From: Chloroflexi bacterium TSY
Lineage (GTDB): Bacteria; Chloroflexota; Anaerolineae; Caldilineales; Caldilineaceae
NCBI GenBank assembly: GCA_019217005.1
Contig: JAHBNG010000006.1
Coordinates: 196,187-260,186, forward strand
DNA: 64,000 nt
Direction: 5' to 3'
This document shows, piece after piece, positions 28,009 to 38,183 of this stretch. The position numbers were made by a program, and so were the translations under genes. The notes under the pieces are model-generated. The model did no database searches. It saw only the letters and a list, made by a program, of their open reading frames with translations, and had not been told where the DNA came from. How positions within the stretch are numbered: position 1 is the stretch's first letter; each line of letters opens with the position of its first letter.

Positions 28009-29031
28009 AGTGACCAAGCTGTACTTGTTGTCCCCACCCCCGACTTCACTCATCTTACTCAGAACTTCCATAAGGAGGAAACTTTGCCTTTGCGTAAGTT
28101 GTCCCGACGTGGCTTTTTGAATCTTTCAGGAGCCAGCGTTGCCAGTGTGGCATTCGTTGCATGCAGACGATTTTGGTCTGGTTCAGACCCATCCGACGAT
28201 GGCACACCTGAACTAGACGGGGTTGAAGTGAGATTCGCGACCGACTGGGTCGAAGGTGCCCGTGGTGCCACGATGGATGCCGCCCTTGATATATGGTCAG
28301 ATCAGAATCCGGAAGTTGCGATCAGCCTTGAATCAATTGACGGGGACTATTTTGAAAATCTACAGCGGCAGTTTTCCAGCGAGACGATTGCCGACGTCAT
28401 TCTCTTCGAGGGCGTTCTAGGCGCCGAATTCATTGATGAGGGCTTGATAGCGGACCTGTCTCCAACACTCGATGCGTTGGGTATTGACTTTGCGACATGG
28501 CGGCCTGGTCCAGTGGATATCTTCTTGCAGAGTGGCAAAGTCTACGCCATCCCATTCCAGTTGACTCCTGCTCTCTGGTTTTACAACAAGACTTTGTTTG
28601 AGGAAAAAGGCGTTGCCCTGCCTGACGGTACGTGGGATTGGACGCAGACTCTTGAGGGCGCGAAGCAATTGACCGACGCACCCCATACCTACGGCATGTG
28701 GACAGACGTCGATATGTTTCACCAGTATGGCGCGCTTGGACTTGCAAATAGCGACCATCATTGGGTCAATGAGAACTATACTGAAACATTGATTGGCGAA
28801 GAAGATTTTGCTGCGTCGATCCGTTGGTTCATCAGCACCGTGCAGGAACACCACGTATCACCATTACTCAGTGAAGAAGATGATTTATTGACGGATGATG
28901 CCTCCAACCTATTTGCGACAGGCAAGATTGGTATGACAACAGGGAATGCCGGCTCAATTGGCGCTTACATACAGGACATCGGTGATCGTTTTGAATGGGA
29001 TGTGATGCCAACGCCAAAAGGGCCAGATTCT

Positions 29032-30935
29032 GAGCTCTCTCGGAAAGTGCACATCATCCCCGAGGTCGATGGTGCGAGGAGGGTCGAAAAAGTGCGTAAG
29101 GGAGGGAGTAGGAAGAAAAATGTCGGATAGCGGCAAAAAAGTGTGAGTGGCAGGGAAAAGTAGGCAAGGGTCGGCATCCGTAGTCCTGGCCGAGCGCGGA
29201 GAAGTGTGAGTGGCCCAGGGGGTCAAGTGTTAAGCGAGTCGTCGGGCGGCATGGTGTAGCCAGGCGTCGACGTGCTGACACATGGCCGCGAGAGCGAAGC
29301 GGAAGAACCATCGGTCGCGGCCAGCAGTGCGGGTCTGGAGGAGATGAAAGTCGTACTTGCGCTTGACTGAGCGTTCAGCGCAGGAGCGAGCGTTAGCATG
29401 AAGTTGCCAAAGGTCGCTGTCCCTGGGGATGCGGGTGTGCAAGCGATAGTTGTCCTGGGATAGGTATAGACGACGCGCCCATAGGCTGAACCAGAGCAAT
29501 CCTGGCCAAAGTGCGGACAGGTGGTCACGTCGGGCGTCTTCGTGGCGGCGGCCAAGGGACAGCGCCACTTGATGCGCAAGCGGTCGGGACAGAAGCCCCA
29601 GCGTGTCATGGGCCGCCCGGCGGGACAGATAGGGATACTGCCGTCTAGGCGTATGGAGCCAGCAAAGCGGCTGTGGTCCTGGTTGCGTTGGTTAAGGGGC
29701 ATGACCAGCGCCATGTCCCAACGCAGGGTGGCAAGGCGATAATAGCCGATGACATCGTGGGCGGCATCCAAAGTGGCAGTCTGGATGGGCAAGCCGAAGA
29801 TTTCTCGGCCCCGATAGAGCGTCGCGAGCCCGAGGGGACTGTCATGACGATTGCCATCGGCCATAGTGATGACCAAGGGTAGTTGGCAGCGATGCTGGAG
29901 CGAATAGGCGGTCAGTTCATAGGCCGTGTGCCCATAGACCCAGCAATGACGGTAGCTGTCCCAGCCCCAGAGGGCGTGGGGGGTCGCTGTAGGCGCGATG
30001 GCAGCGACAGCGTTCGTGGCGTTTCTTACCTCGATTATTGCACTTACACAGCTTCTGGCCGTAGGGATTGGCCCAAGTGGGCAGTTTGGCGCCGTCGCCA
30101 GCCACATGGAGATGGTCCAGGTCGAGCAAGCCCAACTCGACTGAGTGGGCCACGAAGCAGCCGTAGAAGAGCCGTTGCAGCACCTGCTCCCAAGTAGGCA
30201 AGGCGGCCATACCAGTCTGACCTGCCAGTAGTTCAGCGACGGCTGGCGGCGCAAAAGGGCGCCCCAGAATGAGCGCGGTCAGGCGATTGACGATGCCCGC
30301 ATGGGGGGCGCAGATCGTTCTTGTCCTTGTGGGCAGCGGCTTGATCCCGCTCATCTCGCCGTTGATAGGGGCGACGAGCCTGGCTGCGGGCTTGCCGCTC
30401 GCGTTGCAGGAGACGGTCTTGAAAGTCGTAAAACGTGCCCACGCCAGGCACGTCGTTGGGCTCGAAGCCGCTGATGAGGGCGTAGAAGGGCTCATCGCGC
30501 ATCTGCCCCACCCACACATCGAAGCTCGTCTGACCACAGAGCATCATGGCCAGACACGAGCGCAACATGGACACCGGGTCGCGCACGGGTCGTCCCCAGT
30601 CTGGCACGTATAACGGTGCCAAAAACGGGTACGCACCATCGAGATTCGTCGCTGACAGCTTGCGCCATACCGCATAATGGCGATGGTCGCAGCGCAGCGC
30701 ACCATATCGACCCGCTCGATGGCGTACAAACCGCACATACTGCTTGTGACGGAAGATGCTGGTTAACATCCGACCCCCCTTTCTGTTTCCGTTTGGTCGT
30801 TCCAATGAGCCCACACTTTCTACTTATCACTACGTCGGAAACAGCTTGGGGTTGGGGGTAAATTCTTAACAACTCGCGATTGGTCGGCCTCGACCTCTCT
30901 GGTCTGACATCCGACTACACTTTCCGAGAAAGTTC
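29032..30935 (-). mobile_element. Insertion sequence copy 3 (1904 bp) inside the sugar-binding protein gene
   Basis: Ends GAGCTCTCTCGGAAAGTG (29032-29049) and CACTTTCCGAGAAAGTTC (30918-30935) match copy 1 at 10353-12258, in reverse orientation, with near identity throughout. Net length is 2 bp shorter through four small indels. A clear target duplication is not visible. The 18 bp just outside the 30935 end are identical to those outside the left end of copy 1. Confidence 0.88.
29230..30769 (-). pseudogene. Transposase of IS copy 3, frameshifted
   Basis: The same protein as at 10519-12060 but with a G6 run at 30303-30308 (C5 in copy 1), a G6 run at 29978-29983 (C5 in copy 1), a lost A near 29456 and a lost Lys codon near 29360. 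Three frames are needed to read it. Since the element is otherwise almost identical to copy 1, the transposition was recent or the indels are assembly errors. Confidence 0.82.
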
Positions 30936-31395
30936 TTTAGACGAAAGGAGGTGGAATGTGGAATGATCAGCCCCATGTTGTGACCAACAATGCTGCCAAA
31001 AGTGGCGTTTTGGAGCAATCAACCCAATTGGTTGTCTTTCTGGCGGGAGACGATGTCCAGTCGATTATTGCCAAAGACCGTGGCGCAACGCCAACGGTTC
31101 AGGCGATTCAAGAGACCAATACGTATCTGTCGACACCTCCTAACAGTATGCAGACAGTTCTTGATGAGTTGGTCGAAATGAAGGGGCCATTTTTCTTCCC
31201 TAGCTTCCTCAAATGGTTCCGAGTGGTCAACCGAGAGTATCAGTTAGGACTCGTTGGTGAACGCGGGATTGATGAAACAATTGAGGCGATGGTTACAGAG
31301 GGAAACAAAATACTAGACACTCTACCTCGTTAAAGATCTAATTCTTCCGAGCATGCCTATTATTGTCGCATTCCTGTTTACGCAGAAATACTTTA

Positions 31396-32901
31396 ACTTT
31401 ACTTTCTGGTAAAGGCTTGAGTGACAAAGGGCAAACCGAAAGGGGCGGAAAAAAGAATCCACCCTGAAAAAACGGGATAAAATGTAAAAATAGTGCTCGG
31501 CTAGTTTAAGCAGCGGCATTGAGGCGGCGATGAGCGAGAACGCCTTTAGGGAAATGGTGTGAAACCGAGGCCTTTTTCCGAAAGTCAGGGTCGAGTTGGT
31601 CAGGAGTTGGAAAAAGAGCACTCGAGAGAACACGGCGCAGCCTGCCGGGAGTGGATTGAGGCTCTCGATCCCAGTAGCCAGTCGGTATGGGAGGAAGAGA
31701 AGCGGCTAAATGGGAAAGAAGATTGCCAGCAAGCAGCCCCAGTTCAGGTAAGCGGAAACAAGCCTCATCGGCATGAACAAATTGACGATGTAAGCCAATC
31801 ATCTGCTTGGAAGCCAAGGGGGGAGGTTCAACAGGCCAGCGTTCCAGGTAGACAAGATAAATGGTTTCAGGCTGCAAAGTCATAACGGTCGCCAAAACCA
31901 AAGGTGTGTTGTAGGCCGGATCCTGAATGACGTAAATCGAGTAGGTACGGTTGGCTGTATCCACCTTGGTTGTTCTGGGGACGAGATTGTGCCATGCTTG
32001 ATAGCAAATCAGGCGACCACTATAGAGAAAGCGATCAGACGAGTCCGGAGTTGTAGCCTCGAGTCGCTTTCCCTTATAGCTGCGAGAGAGCGGTCGCACA
32101 ATATCACCATATTCAGGTGGTCTGCCTTTTTCTTTGCGTTTGGGTAACTCATTGCGGCGCGCTGTGCAGTTAATGGCTTCCCGCAGGACAAATCGGTCTA
32201 TGCCGCTTTCTAGCATTTCTCTGATTGTAAACCCGGCATCGACCACCGCCACTTCGTCTGACTCCAGTGATTTCTTCGTCTCTGTCAGCAGCTTTTTCCG
32301 AAACTCACTTTCCTTTGTTCCAACCGTGCATCTCATGATTTCCTTGAGCAGTGGCACTCGCTTCCCGCCTATCTCCCCCGAGCTTATCATCACTCCAAAG
32401 ATGAGCGCGGGCAATGCCCGACGAGCCGTTGAGTTATAGAGTCGGTTCACTTTCCCTTGCAGCTTCGGTCGCCAGAACCCTGTGATATCTATGCTTTTCA
32501 CTCGGTACCCTTCTAACTTTTTTGCCTCCCATTCCCCTTTCCACTCCACTTCTTCTTGCCACGACCCCAGCAGACTTGTGATATCCCATGATCCATATCG
32601 AAAGCTCCACCAGCTTCGCCGGAGCTCCTCATCTTCAAACCCGCTTTCTTTCAATGCGCTATGGATTGCTCCTCGACTTTTCAGAAACGACCCATTCAGC
32701 ATTGCCCACATCAGACGCATTACATTTACGTTTGTTCCCATCGGCGTTACTTGCAATACATTCATCAGTACTGCTATAGTTATTTCTGGCGCGGTTAGCA
32801 TTCCTTCCTCCTTTTTGGGTTCTCTACCTTTAGGATGAACTGCTAACCGCTTTTTGTCACATTTCTCACCTCATCTCTTTTCTTTTACCAGAAAGTAAAG
32901 T
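31396..32901 (-). mobile_element. Insertion sequence, 1506 bp, family not assigned
   Basis: ACTTTACTTTCTGGTAAA at 31396-31413 and its complement at 32884-32901 are the inverted ends. TTA flanks both sides (31393-31395 and 32902-32904) and may be a 3-bp target duplication. One transposase-like gene fills the interior. Confidence 0.72.
31506..32801 (-). CDS. Transposase-like DDE protein
   Basis: 431 residues in one intact frame. Candidate catalytic residues are Asp in VKSIDITGFWRPKLQG, Asp in DEVAVVDAGFTIREML and Glu in YLERWPVEPPPLASKQMIGL, spaced as in RNase H-type transposases. AAGGAGGAAGGA precedes the ATG. I do not recognise the IS family. Position between inverted ends makes transposase the best call. 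Confidence 0.7.
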   Translation of the reverse strand: MLTAPEITIAVLMNVLQVTPMGTNVNVMRLMWAMLNGSFLKSRGAIHSALKESGFEDEELRRSWWSFRYGSWDITSLLGSWQEEVEWKGEWEAKKLEGYRVKSIDITGFWRPKLQGKVNRLYNSTARRALPALIFGVMISSGEIGGKRVPLLKEIMRCTVGTKESEFRKKLLTETKKSLESDEVAVVDAGFTIREMLESGIDRFVLREAINCTARRNELPKRKEKGRPPEYGDIVRPLSRSYKGKRLEATTPDSSDRFLYSGRLICYQAWHNLVPRTTKVDTANRTYSIYVIQDPAYNTPLVLATVMTLQPETIYLVYLERWPVEPPPLASKQMIGLHRQFVHADEACFRLPELGLLAGNLLSHLAASLPPIPTGYWDREPQSTPGRLRRVLSSALFPTPDQLDPDFRKKASVSHHFPKGVLAHRRLNAAA

Positions 32902-32984
32902 TTATCCGCGGTATTGCATTGACCGAATTAAGAGTTAGTTTGCAGTCAATGTCGTTAAGTTAAGACTGATTAGGGGTGGAAGGA

Positions 32985-33139
32985 GCATTCTCTATTACAC
33001 GCAGTAGACATAATCCTGCACTTCTCAGTCAAAACAGACTCGAGCGGGCCAAATGGTCCGAGATTCTCTACTGCGTCTTTTTTCGCCATTTGAACGCTCT
33101 AACTCTGAGAAATCCTACTGCGTGTAATCTCTAATGCGG
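32985..33139. mobile_element. 155-bp miniature version of the tyrosine-recombinase element
   Basis: The left end at 32985-33013 (GCATTCTCTATTACACGCAG, then TAGACATAA) matches the left end of the neighbouring 2.1-kb element. The right end at 33114-33139, in complement, reads GCATTAGAGATTACACGCAG then TAGG. No gene lies inside. It is separated from the larger element by 19 bp. It looks like a non-autonomous derivative. Confidence 0.6.
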
Positions 33140-33158
33140 CTCTGCTCGACTCATTCCG

Positions 33159-35283
33159 GCGTTCTCTATTACACGCAGTAGACATAAAAGTTAAAGTGGT
33201 TGCTATTGAAAAGTTGATTCAAAGGCATTCTCCAAAGTGGGACCCCAAATAGCGGGGTCAGGTTCAGGGATAGCGTAAACAGAATGTGAAGCCATAGCGG
33301 CTAAATAATGCTGCTGAATGGTTTCATCGTAGAGCTGTGCATAAAGCATGGTGGTATCGATATGAGTGTGCCCCATGAGTTTCTGCAAGGTAGTGATGGG
33401 CATAAGGCCACTGTTGAGCAAACGGGTGGCAAAGGTATGGCGCAAGCGATGAGGAGTGACGCCCTCTAAGTTAGCTTGGGCGGCAAAGGCATGAAGATGG
33501 TTGCGCACATAATTGGCTCGAAGAGGTAAGCCATCGCGTAGTAAAAGCGGGGAATGAGTAGCCAGGTCATCGGTGCGATGTTGCAGATGGGCATCGATGG
33601 CAAGAGCAGTGCGTTGGGTAACAGGCAACCGACGGTCACGATGGGATTTGGCATCTCGAACGAGCAGAGTCTGTGTATCCGAATTCCAGTCAGAAACGAG
33701 CAGAGCTTGCACTTCGCCCATACGTAGCCCAGCATCAACCAGAATAAGAAACCAAGCACGGTCAAGGAGGTCGGAAGGAGAAAGGCTCTGAGCCGTTGAG
33801 TTTAAGACGAACTGTTCAAGTTGAGCAAATTCATGCTGGCGCAACGGACGAGGTAAGGTAGTGGGTCGTTTGAGACGTTGAATGCGATATAAAGCCGGAG
33901 CGATCGACTGGCCACATTCTTCAGCAAAATGCAGAAAACACTTGAGGGTACAAATAAAATGATTGATGGTATGGACGGAATACTCTAAGTCACATAGGTG
34001 GGTGATGTAGTCTTGGAGATCGCGCCGTCTTAGTTCGGATAAGCTGGAGAGCATGCGCTGGTCGAGCATCCATTGCCAACCGCGTTGGAGTTCGCCAAGC
34101 CACTGAAGGGCTCGTTCCCGCCGATAGAGGGCTTTCCAGCGTAATTGCTGGTGGAGAAGTAATGAGATGATGGGTTGATGAAGCCAGAGCGGCAATGAGG
34201 TGAGACGTTGACGGATCTCATCAGCGGACAAACAGATGCCAACAGCTGGCTCCACTGTGCGATGTTCAGAAGGCACAGTATTCTCTGTCTCTATTGCAGA
34301 TGTCGTTCCTTCAATATCCGAGCATGCGGCTTGGCGAGACAACTGCTCCATAGCAGCTTCATAGTCGGCTCGCATATCAGGATTGGCACCATCGATGTAA
34401 ATCTGGGTCGTTTTCAATTGACTGTGACCCAACCAATGAGAGACTAGGCAGTGGCATACGCGACTCTGCCATTCGTCTGGCGAAGGTATGGCGCAGGCGA
34501 TGACAGGAGACCTCGTTCTCGGAGAGTCCGGCTTGCTGACGGTAATAATCGAGGCGCTCCTGGATTCCGCGGACACTGATGCCTTTGTGACGACGAGTCA
34601 GAAACAGATGGCTATCGACTGCATCAGGACGCTCATCCATATAGCTCACCAACAGCGCTGTGGTTTCTGGCGTCAACCAGACTCGACGCTCTTTGTTCCC
34701 TTTGCCGCGTACGCGCAGTGACCACAGTTCGTCCGGATTTATGGCAGCTTCAATATCGCCCATCTCTAGTTTCGACACTTCGCCCACCCGCAGGCCAACG
34801 TCGAGCATCAAGGCCAACATCACTTGGTCTCTTATCTGACCTTGACTCACGCTCCCCCCATAACTGGCGGACGATGCGTTCCGCTATATCTCTGGGAAGA
34901 TGGCAACCTGTATCCAGTCGGTGTAGACGCCACACCACCGGGTTTGACCAGCTTTCGTCTTCTGCCTCATCCGCCAAGTAGTCGAAAAATCGGCTCAACG
35001 TTGCCACTCTGCGATTGACCGTCGCACTGCTCATCCCCGCTTCGAGTTGCGCCGTTACAAACGTCGTTATCTCTTGGCGACCTATCTCTCTTGGCCTTTT
35101 TTCTATCACCTGGCCAAATTGATTTAGGTCACTTTCGTAATGTTTTACAGTTTCGCTTTGCGGAGAAAGCATTCTCACATGGGCACAGAATCCTGTTACT
35201 GCGGCGCTAAATTCTTGGTTCATTTTGGCCTCCTAGGGCTATTTTACCCCTTTTTTGGCCTACTGCGTGTAATAGAGAATGCC
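33159..35283 (-). mobile_element. Mobile element encoding a double tyrosine recombinase
   Basis: Left end GCGTTCTCTATTACACGCAG (33159) and right end, in complement, GGCATTCTCTATTACACGCA (ending 35283) are inverted repeats bracketing one recombinase gene and no other cargo. The conserved heart is CTATTACACGCAGTAG. It lies between an IS and the peptide-binding protein gene. Confidence 0.65.
33203..35223 (-). CDS. Tandem double tyrosine recombinase (two catalytic domains, two frameshifts)
   Basis: AGGAGG precedes the ATG at 35223. Domain 1 (about residues 1-280) has a SAM-like N-terminus, Arg in DVGLRVGEV (about 145), Lys in RGKGNKERRV, HRLRHTFARR (about 241), then HWLGHSQLKTTQIYIDG with the nucleophile Tyr. 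Without any stop the chain continues through a linker into domain 2: VDAGLRMGEVQAL, RDAKSHRDRRLPV, HRLRHTFATRLL and LMGHTHIDTTMLYAQL (Tyr about 628). So each domain keeps the full Arg-Lys-His-Arg-His-Tyr set. Two frameshifts lie in domain 1: at a C6 run (34854-34859) and a 2-bp loss in a CT repeat near 34440. The domain 1 end and all of domain 2 share one open frame, so the fusion does not depend on repairing them. Restored length is about 673 residues. Confidence 0.8.
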
Positions 35284-35465
35284 TCCTCCTCCATTAATTT
35301 TATGACATTGAGTTTGCAGTTTCTGATGCTTTGCGTTAGTCAGCGTTTCCGCCAGATAGTGAAGTGTATTCATACCTGACGCTGAACAAACAAGCTGTTT
35401 GTTCTACATCTGGCAGAGACAATGGCTGCGATCTAACGTTTCATTTAGCCCAAAAGGAGAAAACC

Positions 35466-37151
35466 ATGCTAAACCGACTATGTTGGTCGACGATTCTACT
35501 GCTGATCGTGATGGTCGTCGTTGTTGGCTGTGGTGGCGCGGCGGCACCCATTCCGATGTTGACGCCTGAGGTGATCGAACGCCAGGGAGATCTCAATGCT
35601 CCGCCACCGGAAGGCTTTATGATGAAGGCCGCAGAAGCCAATCCCAAACGAGGCGGCGTTTTGAAAACGGCCTGGAGCATGAATCCGACCCATTTCGACA
35701 TTCACCAGGGTGGAGGTTGTGCTGGCTGTGCCATGATGTACGATGGCCTGATCATGTGGAATCTGGGCGATGGCTATCACACGATCGCACCTGGATTGGC
35801 AACGAACTGGTCCGTCTCTGACGATAAGACTATCTACACGTTTGAATTGCGGGAAGGCGTTACGTTTCATGATGGCACGCCCTTTACTTCAGCGGATGTC
35901 GTCGCGACTTTTGAGCGGATCATCAATCCACCTTCCGGTATTGCTATCGGTGGTCTTCGTGAACAGTTGGAGATGATCGAATCAGTTGAGGCGGATGGCG
36001 ATTTCACGGCGATCTTTAACCTGAAACGTCCCACTCCCTTTTTCCTCGAGATTTTGGCAGGCGATGCGGCCGTTGTCTTTTCCAAGACGGCATTGGAAGA
36101 GAACGATTTTGATCTACGTGGCGTAACCGTCCCGCCCGGAACCGGACCATTCAAGTTTGTTGAGGTGATTCAAGGGGAGAAGCTTGTATTGGAAGCCAAT
36201 CCCGACTATTGGAATCCCGAAATTCCTTACGTCGACGGAATCGAATTGCTTAACGTGCCGGCCTGGGCAGACAGGGGGACCGCCGTACTGACTGGTCAAG
36301 CTGACTTTTCCTGGAATGTTTCGGTGGATACTTGGAACGAGGGTGCCACACGAGACGAGCTCATGGTGGCTCACGCGCCTTGCCTGAACTCACATATGAT
36401 CGCCATCAACAATACCGCTTCACCGCTTGATGATCCCAGAGTGCGCCGAGCCATACATCTAGCGGTTGATCGTCAGGCCATCATTGATGCCTTTGCACCG
36501 GTCTGGGAACCAGCCTTTGTCACGCGTTGGTTGCCCATTGCCAGCCCATTTTCCACACCTGTCGATGAAATCCTGACAATGCCTGGCTATCGCCCAGACA
36601 AAGAGGCTGATATTGAAACTGCACGTCAACTCCTGGCTGAGGCTGGCTATCCCGATGGCTTTGAGACAACCTTTACGGCTTGGACCGTTGCTGCCTCGTC
36701 TGAAGTTGCCGTGCCTGCCTTTGCTGAATTGCTGCGCACGAGCCTGAATATCGTAGGTGATATCAACGTGGTGGAACGACCCAGAACATCGGACGTGCTA
36801 CGTAGCGGCGATTTCGATCTCTTCAAGTCCGACACCTATGCGTCTCAGGTACTGGATCCATACCCACTCTGGAACTCGTTCCTCCGAACGGACGCTTCAC
36901 AGAACTGGTCACGGTATTCCAATCCTGACTTTGATGCAATACTCGATCAATTGGCCGCCGCGATCGATCCCGATGAGCGCCAGGATTTGGTCAACCAAGG
37001 ACTGGATCTGCTCGACGAAAACCCACCCTTCTTCCTGATTGGCTTCTGTGCGCATTCACCCATGTGGCACGAGTCGGTAAAAGGGCTGGCAATTGAGAGC
37101 CGTTTGTTCTCCAAATGGGGTCGTTTTGAGACGGTTTGGTTGGACAGGTAG
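35466..37151 (+). CDS. Peptide-type ABC transporter substrate-binding lipoprotein (SBP family 5)
   Basis: 561 residues. A hydrophobic signal LLLIVMVVVVGCGG gives lipobox V-V-G-C at about residue 19. The mature part has the family 5 pattern: GGVLKTAWSMNPTHFDIHQG, YTFELREGVTFHDGTPFTSADVV, GTGPFKFVEVIQGEKLVLEA and DDPRVRRAIHLAVDRQAII. It would bind a peptide or another solute outside the membrane for the two following permeases. AAAGGAG before the ATG at 35466 chooses this start over 35364. No gene is seen in 35284-35465. The gene is intact while both permeases downstream are broken. Confidence 0.88.
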   Translation: MLNRLCWSTILLLIVMVVVVGCGGAAAPIPMLTPEVIERQGDLNAPPPEGFMMKAAEANPKRGGVLKTAWSMNPTHFDIHQGGGCAGCAMMYDGLIMWNLGDGYHTIAPGLATNWSVSDDKTIYTFELREGVTFHDGTPFTSADVVATFERIINPPSGIAIGGLREQLEMIESVEADGDFTAIFNLKRPTPFFLEILAGDAAVVFSKTALEENDFDLRGVTVPPGTGPFKFVEVIQGEKLVLEANPDYWNPEIPYVDGIELLNVPAWADRGTAVLTGQADFSWNVSVDTWNEGATRDELMVAHAPCLNSHMIAINNTASPLDDPRVRRAIHLAVDRQAIIDAFAPVWEPAFVTRWLPIASPFSTPVDEILTMPGYRPDKEADIETARQLLAEAGYPDGFETTFTAWTVAASSEVAVPAFAELLRTSLNIVGDINVVERPRTSDVLRSGDFDLFKSDTYASQVLDPYPLWNSFLRTDASQNWSRYSNPDFDAILDQLAAAIDPDERQDLVNQGLDLLDENPPFFLIGFCAHSPMWHESVKGLAIESRLFSKWGRFETVWLDR

Positions 37152-37214
37152 GATCAACGATGGTCTAGGTTGTTAGCTGGATGGTTTGTTGGTCTGTTCG
37201 ATCGACAAGAATTC

Positions 37215-38015
37215 ATGATGACAAGTCACTCTTTGCATCCAAGAACCAAAGCATTCTGCGTTGGACAGGCGAAATCTGGAACAGCATCGCTGCATGGTCT
37301 ATTGGCGACTCATCACCGGTCTGCTCACGAGCCCGAGCGTGAGCAGACCCTTGAGATGATTCTCCGCGAGTCGCGTGGCGAAGTCGAGGCGCAGAACTTT
37401 GGTGCCTATCTTATTGAACGCGATCAGCGGTTGAACCTTGATTATGACATTGCATGGGCGAACCAGTTCATCATTGCTCATTTGCTGACAAACTTTCCTG
37501 ACGCCAAATTTATCGTTCTCATTCGAGATCCCCATACCTGGCTTCAGTCAACCGTTGGACACTTGATCAGCCGTGAGATTCCACACGACGTGCAGTCGTT
37601 CCTAGATTGGTGGTTCAAACCAGATCGCTACCCTCACTCACGTCACGACAGTACCCTGGAGGCTCACGGCCTTTTTTCAATTGCAGCGTTCTTGACTGTA
37701 TGGAACCAACACGTGAATATCTGCATTCAGAGCGTTCCGCCAGAGCGACGCCTTGTTCTGAGAACGCATGAACTCAATGAATCTCACCAGCGGCTTTCCG
37801 AATTCCTACAGATTCCGCTAGATTCGCTTGATCCGCAGAATGGCCATCTCAATCGAAGCACGTGGGCAGATCGGATCGAGTCGTTTGTCGATAGCGTGTA
37901 TTTGAACGAGATGGTTGATCGGATATGTGGTGAGAATATGGCCAACCACTTCCCGGAGGTTTCTGGAATTCAAGATGTCTACAAACTATGGAAATCCGGT
38001 GTCGCGGTTGACTGA
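37215..38015 (+). CDS. Sulfotransferase-family protein
   Basis: About 266 residues. AFCVGQAKSGTASLHGLL is the P-loop-like 5'-phosphosulfate binding motif of PAPS sulfotransferases, and DAKFIVLIRDPHTWLQSTV is the 3'-phosphate motif (R-D-P-x-x-W-L-x-S). It would move sulfate from PAPS to an acceptor. The ATG at 37215 or 37218 is taken because the motif lies 15 residues later; no strong ribosome site is seen. It lies inside the importer cluster, between binding protein and permease. Confidence 0.75.
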   Translation: MMTSHSLHPRTKAFCVGQAKSGTASLHGLLATHHRSAHEPEREQTLEMILRESRGEVEAQNFGAYLIERDQRLNLDYDIAWANQFIIAHLLTNFPDAKFIVLIRDPHTWLQSTVGHLISREIPHDVQSFLDWWFKPDRYPHSRHDSTLEAHGLFSIAAFLTVWNQHVNICIQSVPPERRLVLRTHELNESHQRLSEFLQIPLDSLDPQNGHLNRSTWADRIESFVDSVYLNEMVDRICGENMANHFPEVSGIQDVYKLWKSGVAVD

Positions 38016-38040
38016 AAGATCAGAGATTGAACCAGGTAAG

Positions 38041-38138
38041 GCCATTCCAGAGAAATAAACCCCTAATTTGCCAAGTCGATTTCTCTGGAATGGCTTGAGT
38101 TTTTCCAGATCAAATTAGGGATTTTAATTGCTGGAAAA
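38041..38138. repeat. Nested hairpin repeat with GGCCATTCCAG end
   Basis: GCCATTCCAGAGAAAT (38041-38056) and its perfect complement (38079-38094) form a 16-bp stem. A second pairing, TTTTCCAG (38101-38108) with CTGGAAAA (38131-38138), follows, and CCCTAATTT pairs with AAATTAGGG across both. A related start, AGGCCATTCCAGAGAAGTAA, occurs at the stop codon at 55289-55309. It may act as a terminator or be a REP-like repeat. Confidence 0.55.
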
Positions 38139-38183
38139 GCCTGATATCTGCCAAAAAGCTTAAGGGCCTCAAATCGCTCAGAC

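Larger units (their letters stand above)
28084..31333 (+). pseudogene. Sugar ABC transporter substrate-binding lipoprotein, interrupted by an IS
   Basis: A TTG at 28084 behind AAGGAGG starts LRKLSRRGFLNLSGASV followed by a lipobox ending FVAC, a Tat-type lipoprotein signal typical of Chloroflexota. The first 316 residues (to 29031, ending PTPKGPDS) are a class-1 sugar-binding protein; the gene resumes after the IS with GGGMWNDQPHVVTNN and ends at 31333. Removing the IS gives about 445 residues. No matching sugar permeases are next to it. The left fragment alone lacks the C-terminal hinge and should not bind ligand. Confidence 0.85.
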
